Positions 5,112-8,508 of a DNA stretch of 8,508 nucleotides are shown here, one piece after another. The position numbers were made by a program, and so were the translations under genes. The stretch covers positions 1-8,508 of the forward strand of contig CAMLFI010000090.1 of the NCBI GenBank assembly GCA_946479225.1. Direction: 5' to 3'. Position 1 is the stretch's first letter. Each line of letters opens with the position of its first letter. The notes beneath the pieces are model-generated. The model was not told where the DNA came from, searched no databases, and saw only the letters and a program-made list of their open reading frames with translations. The stretch comes from an uncultured Mucilaginibacter sp. GTDB taxonomy: Bacteria; Bacteroidota; Bacteroidia; Sphingobacteriales; Sphingobacteriaceae.

Positions 5112-7592
5112 ATGAATAACTGGTTCAAGCGCAATGGCATCCATTTTGCCATTATCGGCATATTTTTTATAATGTGCTTTGTTTATTTTACGCCTGCGTT
5201 TCAGGGTAAAACCTTAGGCCAAAGCGACGTAACCGGCGCGCAATCAACCCAAACGGAGATAAATACCTACAAGGAAAAGGGCCAAACCATATTGTGGACC
5301 AATCAGATTTTTGGTGGTATGCCCGTATTCCAGATCTGGGTTCCTTATACCAATAACATCGCCAGTTATGTTGTAAAAGCCCTGAAAGCTGTATTCCCTA
5401 ACCCAATTGATACGGTGATGCTGCTTTTAGTTGGTGCATACTTTTTATTTATTGTGTTAAAGTTAAACCCCTGGCTGGCAGCTGCGGGCGCGGTGGCTTT
5501 TGCTTTCTCGTCATACAACATTATCTATATTGTAGCGGGGCACTCCAACCAAACATTTGCGATAGCTTTTTTTGCGCCCATTGTGGCCAGCATAATTTTA
5601 ACGCTTCGCGGAAAATACATATTAGGCGGTGCCCTTACAGCTTTGTTTCTGGCCATGGAAATTCGGGCCAACCACCTACAAATGACTTATTACCTGATGC
5701 TGGCGGTTTTAATACTGATAGGCATAGAGGTGTTTCATGCTATTCGCAATAAAACCACTACCAGCTTTTTAAAATCAGCAGCTTACCTTGTTGGTGGTTT
5801 GGCAATTGCTGTTGCCGTTAACGCATCAATGCTATGGAGCAATGCCGAATACGCTAAATACACCATTAGAGGCCAATCAAATTTGACCAAAAATGTGAAG
5901 GAGCCCAGCAATGGTTTGGATAAAGAATATGCTTACCAATGGAGCCAGGGTGTTGCTGAATGCTTTACCTTTTTAATACCCAATGTATATGGAGGCGCTT
6001 CGAGCGTAGAAAATATAGATCAAAACTCCAACATGGTGAAGGTTATTACGGCAAAGGGACTGCCCGAGGCCGATGCCGTAAAATATGCGCAACAGGTGGC
6101 CGGGCGATTCCCCGGGTTTATTACTTACTGGGGCAATAAATCGTTCACTAGCGGGCCATGGTATTTTGGCGCGGCCATATGCTTCTTGTTTATTCTGGGT
6201 TTACTCATTGTTAAGGATCGCTTAAAATGGTGGTTGTTGGGCACAGTAATACTTACTATGCTGTTGTCCTTCGGCGGGAATTTCCCTTACGTTTCTGATC
6301 TTTTCTTTAACTATTTCCCGCTATATAATAAATTCCGCGCGGTTGAGTCCATATTGGCAATTACAAGCCTCTGTTTCCCTATTCTGGGCATTTTAGCCAT
6401 AAAGGAAATTATGGAGGGCAAAGACAAAAAAGATCTGCAGAAAAAATCTCTGATTGCATTAGGCATTGTTGGTGGTTTGGCATTTATTTTCTTGGTGTTG
6501 CCCGATGCCTTCTTAAGTTTCCGCCCATCAAACCAAGCTGAGGGCGTAGGATATCTTACACAAGGGCTTCAGGGCGATAGTGCGACTGCCACCGCTTTAT
6601 CAAACGCCATTGTGCAAGATAGGATTAGCCTTGCGCGTTGGGACGCTTTTCGTTCTTTGGTATTCGTGGTATTAGCTTTCGGTATTGTTTTTCTTTTCAT
6701 CAAACAAAAGATCAGTACCCTGATATTTTCACTGGCCTTTTTGGTGTTGGTTTTGGTGGATATGTGGCAGGTTGATAAACGCTATCTGAAAGATGAAAAT
6801 TTTGCTGAAAAGCAATTAACCAACAAACCTGAGCCGCGCGAAGTTGATAATTTTATTATGCGCGACACCGACCCTAATTTCAGGGTGTTTGATGCAACTA
6901 CGGATCCAACAACTGATATGTTTAATCCGTTCTTCCATAAATCATTTTCAGGATATTCGGCCGCCAAGCTAAAGCGTTTTCAGGAATTGATTGACGCGCA
7001 GTTTACCAAAAGCGTTAATCAGGATGCTTTGGACATGCTTAACGTTAAATACATTCTAACTGCTAACCAGCGGGCTGATGCAGTAACCATGCAAAAAAAT
7101 CCTACAGCTTGCGGCAATGCATGGTTTGTAAAAAGCGTAAAATATGCAAAAACTGCTGATCAGGAAATGCAGGCCATTAGTAGTTTCGATCCAAAACTGG
7201 AGGCCATAGTTAATGAGCAGTTTAAGCCATTAGCGGGCAATGAGACCACATTTGACCCAGCCGCTACAATTAAGTTAGTGCATTACAGCCCCGATACCTT
7301 AAAGTACAAAAGCGGGTCAACTGCTGAGCAGATAGCCGTTTTCTCTGAAATATATTATGATAAAGGCTGGGCCATGTACATAGATGGTAAAGAAACGCCG
7401 TACTTCCGCGCCGATTACCTGTTGCGTGCAGCCAAGATACCTGTGGGTAACCATGATATTGAATTTGTTTTCCACCCGGCATCCTACTATACCGGCGAAA
7501 GTATTTCGTTAGCGGGTTCAATTCTGCTGGTGTTAGCCATTGGGGCGGCGGGTTATACCGAGACACGAAAGAAAACTGCAAAAAAAGCGTAA
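5112..7592 (+). CDS. YfhO family membrane protein (putative GT-C glycosyltransferase)
   Basis: This is an 826-residue multi-pass membrane protein of the YfhO family. After a membrane helix at about 11-28 comes an extracytoplasmic loop with GQSD (36-39); the acidic residue D39 fits the catalytic aspartate of GT-C enzymes. Many more helices follow, including 102-117, 121-141, 149-165, 169-182, 193-209, 223-240, 351-367, 372-387, 411-430, 446-463, 514-530 and 534-550. A soluble extracytoplasmic part (about 555-790) contains the family hallmarks DMLNVKYIL (641-649) and SEIYYDKGWAMYIDG (745-759). A last helix spans about 797-814, with a basic tail. In Firmicutes YfhO glycosylates lipoteichoic acid from a lipid-linked sugar. 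Bacteroidota lack that polymer, so the acceptor here is unknown. Its length is normal for the family, and an intrinsic terminator follows. Confidence 0.9.
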   Translation: MNNWFKRNGIHFAIIGIFFIMCFVYFTPAFQGKTLGQSDVTGAQSTQTEINTYKEKGQTILWTNQIFGGMPVFQIWVPYTNNIASYVVKALKAVFPNPIDTVMLLLVGAYFLFIVLKLNPWLAAAGAVAFAFSSYNIIYIVAGHSNQTFAIAFFAPIVASIILTLRGKYILGGALTALFLAMEIRANHLQMTYYLMLAVLILIGIEVFHAIRNKTTTSFLKSAAYLVGGLAIAVAVNASMLWSNAEYAKYTIRGQSNLTKNVKEPSNGLDKEYAYQWSQGVAECFTFLIPNVYGGASSVENIDQNSNMVKVITAKGLPEADAVKYAQQVAGRFPGFITYWGNKSFTSGPWYFGAAICFLFILGLLIVKDRLKWWLLGTVILTMLLSFGGNFPYVSDLFFNYFPLYNKFRAVESILAITSLCFPILGILAIKEIMEGKDKKDLQKKSLIALGIVGGLAFIFLVLPDAFLSFRPSNQAEGVGYLTQGLQGDSATATALSNAIVQDRISLARWDAFRSLVFVVLAFGIVFLFIKQKISTLIFSLAFLVLVLVDMWQVDKRYLKDENFAEKQLTNKPEPREVDNFIMRDTDPNFRVFDATTDPTTDMFNPFFHKSFSGYSAAKLKRFQELIDAQFTKSVNQDALDMLNVKYILTANQRADAVTMQKNPTACGNAWFVKSVKYAKTADQEMQAISSFDPKLEAIVNEQFKPLAGNETTFDPAATIKLVHYSPDTLKYKSGSTAEQIAVFSEIYYDKGWAMYIDGKETPYFRADYLLRAAKIPVGNHDIEFVFHPASYYTGESISLAGSILLVLAIGAAGYTETRKKTAKKA

Positions 7593-7609
7593 GCGCTTAG
7601 CAATAATAG

Positions 7610-7639
7610 AAAAAGGATGGCTCAACGCCATCCTTTTTT
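7610..7639 (+). terminator. Intrinsic terminator after the YfhO gene
   Basis: A 12-bp perfect stem, AAAAAGGATGGC (7610-7621) with GCCATCCTTTTT (7627-7638), encloses the loop TCAAC. The 3' side ends in TTTTTTG, giving a U-tract. The matching A-tract on the 5' side could let it work in both directions. It starts 17 bases after the YfhO stop and separates that gene from the oxidoreductase. Confidence 0.88.
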
Positions 7640-7678
7640 GTTAGTGAAACTTGCTATGTGGCTTGTAGAAAAATAATT

Positions 7679-7686
7679 TAAATTTG
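7679..7686 (+). promoter_or_regulatory. Promoter -7 box of the oxidoreductase gene, TAAATTTG
   Basis: This is an exact match to TAnnTTTG, 40 bases before the ATG at 7727 and downstream of the intrinsic terminator, where a new promoter is expected. The nearest TTG elements (7651-7653 and 7663-7665) are not at the standard spacing. Confidence 0.5.
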
Positions 7687-7726
7687 AGCCCGTCAATAAT
7701 TATAACCAATTATACCAGCCTGATAA

Positions 7727-8508
7727 ATGAAGAAAATATCTATTTTATTACTGTCCGCCTTATTGGCCGGATGCGCTCAAAAAGAAAAGCAAGCTTTTAC
7801 TGTACACCTGGTAACTGTTGATCCGGGCCACTTCCACGCCGCGTTAGTGCAAAAAACCATGTATCCCGAAGTAGATACCGTAGTGCAGGTTTACGCCCCG
7901 GAGGGAAATGATCTGCAGCAGCATATGGATAGGATATCAGCCTATAACCAACGCGCCGAGAACCCTACTGACTGGAAAGAAAAGATCTTTATTGGCAGCC
8001 ATTTCTTCGATGAAATGATAACGCAGAAAAAAGGAAACGTAGTGGTACTGGCCGGGAACAATGAGAAGAAAACAAGCTATATAAAAAGATCAGTAGATGC
8101 CGGTTTGAATGTGTTGGCTGATAAACCGATGGTGATTAACCGTGCAGGTTTTGAAACTTTAAAAAGCGCTTTTGAGTCCGCAAAAAAGAATAACGTGCTG
8201 TTGTATGATATAATGACCGAACGATACGAGATAACCACCATTTTACAGCGCGAGCTTTCTATGCTGCCCGAAGTTTTCGGCAAATTGGAGCAGGGGACTG
8301 CCGAGAACCCCGCCGTTACTAAAGAGAGCGTGCATTACTTTTACAAATACGTATCGGGCAAGGTATTGGTTAGACCACCCTGGTTTATGGATGTTGCACA
8401 GCAAGGGGAGGGCATAGTTGATGTTACCACCCATTTGGTAGATCTTGTACAGTGGGAGTGTTTTCCGGAAAAAGCCATTGATACTACCGGCATTAAAATG
8501 CTTGCGGC
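7727..8508 (+). CDS. Putative oxidoreductase, Gfo/Idh/MocA-like lipoprotein (3' end cut by window)
   Basis: The first 260 codons are visible and the frame is open to the window edge. The N-terminus MKKISILLLSALLAGC is a lipoprotein signal with lipobox LAGC and lipidated C16. There is no twin-arginine motif. The mature part starts with VHLVTVDPGHFHAALVQK (26-43), the signature start of the Bacteroidota 'putative oxidoreductase C-terminal domain' proteins. The Rossmann-like region holds VVVLAGNN (105-112) and GLNVLADKPMVI (126-137), where DKP matches the EKP motif of Gfo/Idh/MocA enzymes. GEGIVDVTTHLVDLVQW (227-243) carries D232 and H236, at the place of catalytic residues in the family. The substrate is unknown, probably a sugar derivative. 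It probably begins a new transcription unit continuing past the window. The assignment is from motifs only. Confidence 0.85.
   Translation, partial: MKKISILLLSALLAGCAQKEKQAFTVHLVTVDPGHFHAALVQKTMYPEVDTVVQVYAPEGNDLQQHMDRISAYNQRAENPTDWKEKIFIGSHFFDEMITQKKGNVVVLAGNNEKKTSYIKRSVDAGLNVLADKPMVINRAGFETLKSAFESAKKNNVLLYDIMTERYEITTILQRELSMLPEVFGKLEQGTAENPAVTKESVHYFYKYVSGKVLVRPPWFMDVAQQGEGIVDVTTHLVDLVQWECFPEKAIDTTGIKMLA

Noticed and set aside
6782..7581. Open frames antisense to the 3' half of the YfhO gene
   Set aside because: They are fully inside a well-supported gene, carry no recognisable domain and lack initiation signals.
8077..8434. Minus-strand open frames near the right edge
   Set aside because: The plus-strand frame from 7727 is continuous across this region and shows clear lipoprotein and oxidoreductase motifs, so these are antisense shadows.

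Overview
The window looks like ordinary chromosome from a Bacteroidota bacterium, most likely a member of the Sphingobacteriaceae such as Mucilaginibacter or Pedobacter. The reasons are its moderate GC content, its protein families (DUF4834, YfhO and the lipoprotein form of Gfo/Idh/MocA oxidoreductase), the near absence of Shine-Dalgarno sequences before genes, and several TAnnTTTG boxes, the -7 element of Bacteroidota promoters. The genus is an inference from gene content and sequence style, not from a marker gene.

Layout. Positions 1-303 hold no convincing gene but many short repeats: TGAAACGC units in 9-bp steps, a duplicated 15-mer and a 10-bp inverted repeat. A DUF4240 protein lies on the minus strand (304-924). 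A divergent intergenic region (925-1103) leads to a RarD-like EamA transporter on the plus strand (1104-2015, TTG start). A perfect 30-bp palindrome follows it. uvrB (2233-4260) is intact and is flanked on both sides by hairpin-like elements whose arms are built of 7-bp (upstream) and 8-bp (downstream) degenerate tandem units. Two small membrane proteins follow with no gap between them (4495-4746, DUF4834; 4747-5022, unrecognised). An 826-residue YfhO-family membrane protein (5112-7592) ends at a clear intrinsic terminator (7610-7639). The last gene, from 7727 to the right edge, is the first 260 codons of a lipoprotein Gfo/Idh/MocA-like oxidoreductase and is cut by the window end.

How the genes work together. 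There is little sign of one pathway. UvrB is the housekeeping nucleotide-excision-repair helicase. The two small proteins form a two-gene unit with its own promoter box and a 9-bp inverted repeat upstream. YfhO has its own promoter box and terminator. The oxidoreductase has its own promoter box and may start another transcription unit running off the window.

No CRISPR array, transposase, phage gene, tRNA, rRNA or defence-type operon was seen. I do not find a new multi-gene system. The most unusual material is intergenic: three regions carry short-period (7, 8 and 9 bp) degenerate repeats with inverted copies, and there is a perfect palindrome after the transporter gene. Two protein-level points also merit a look: the extracytoplasmic location of an apparent nucleotide-dependent oxidoreductase, and a YfhO-type glycosyltransferase in a lineage without lipoteichoic acid.
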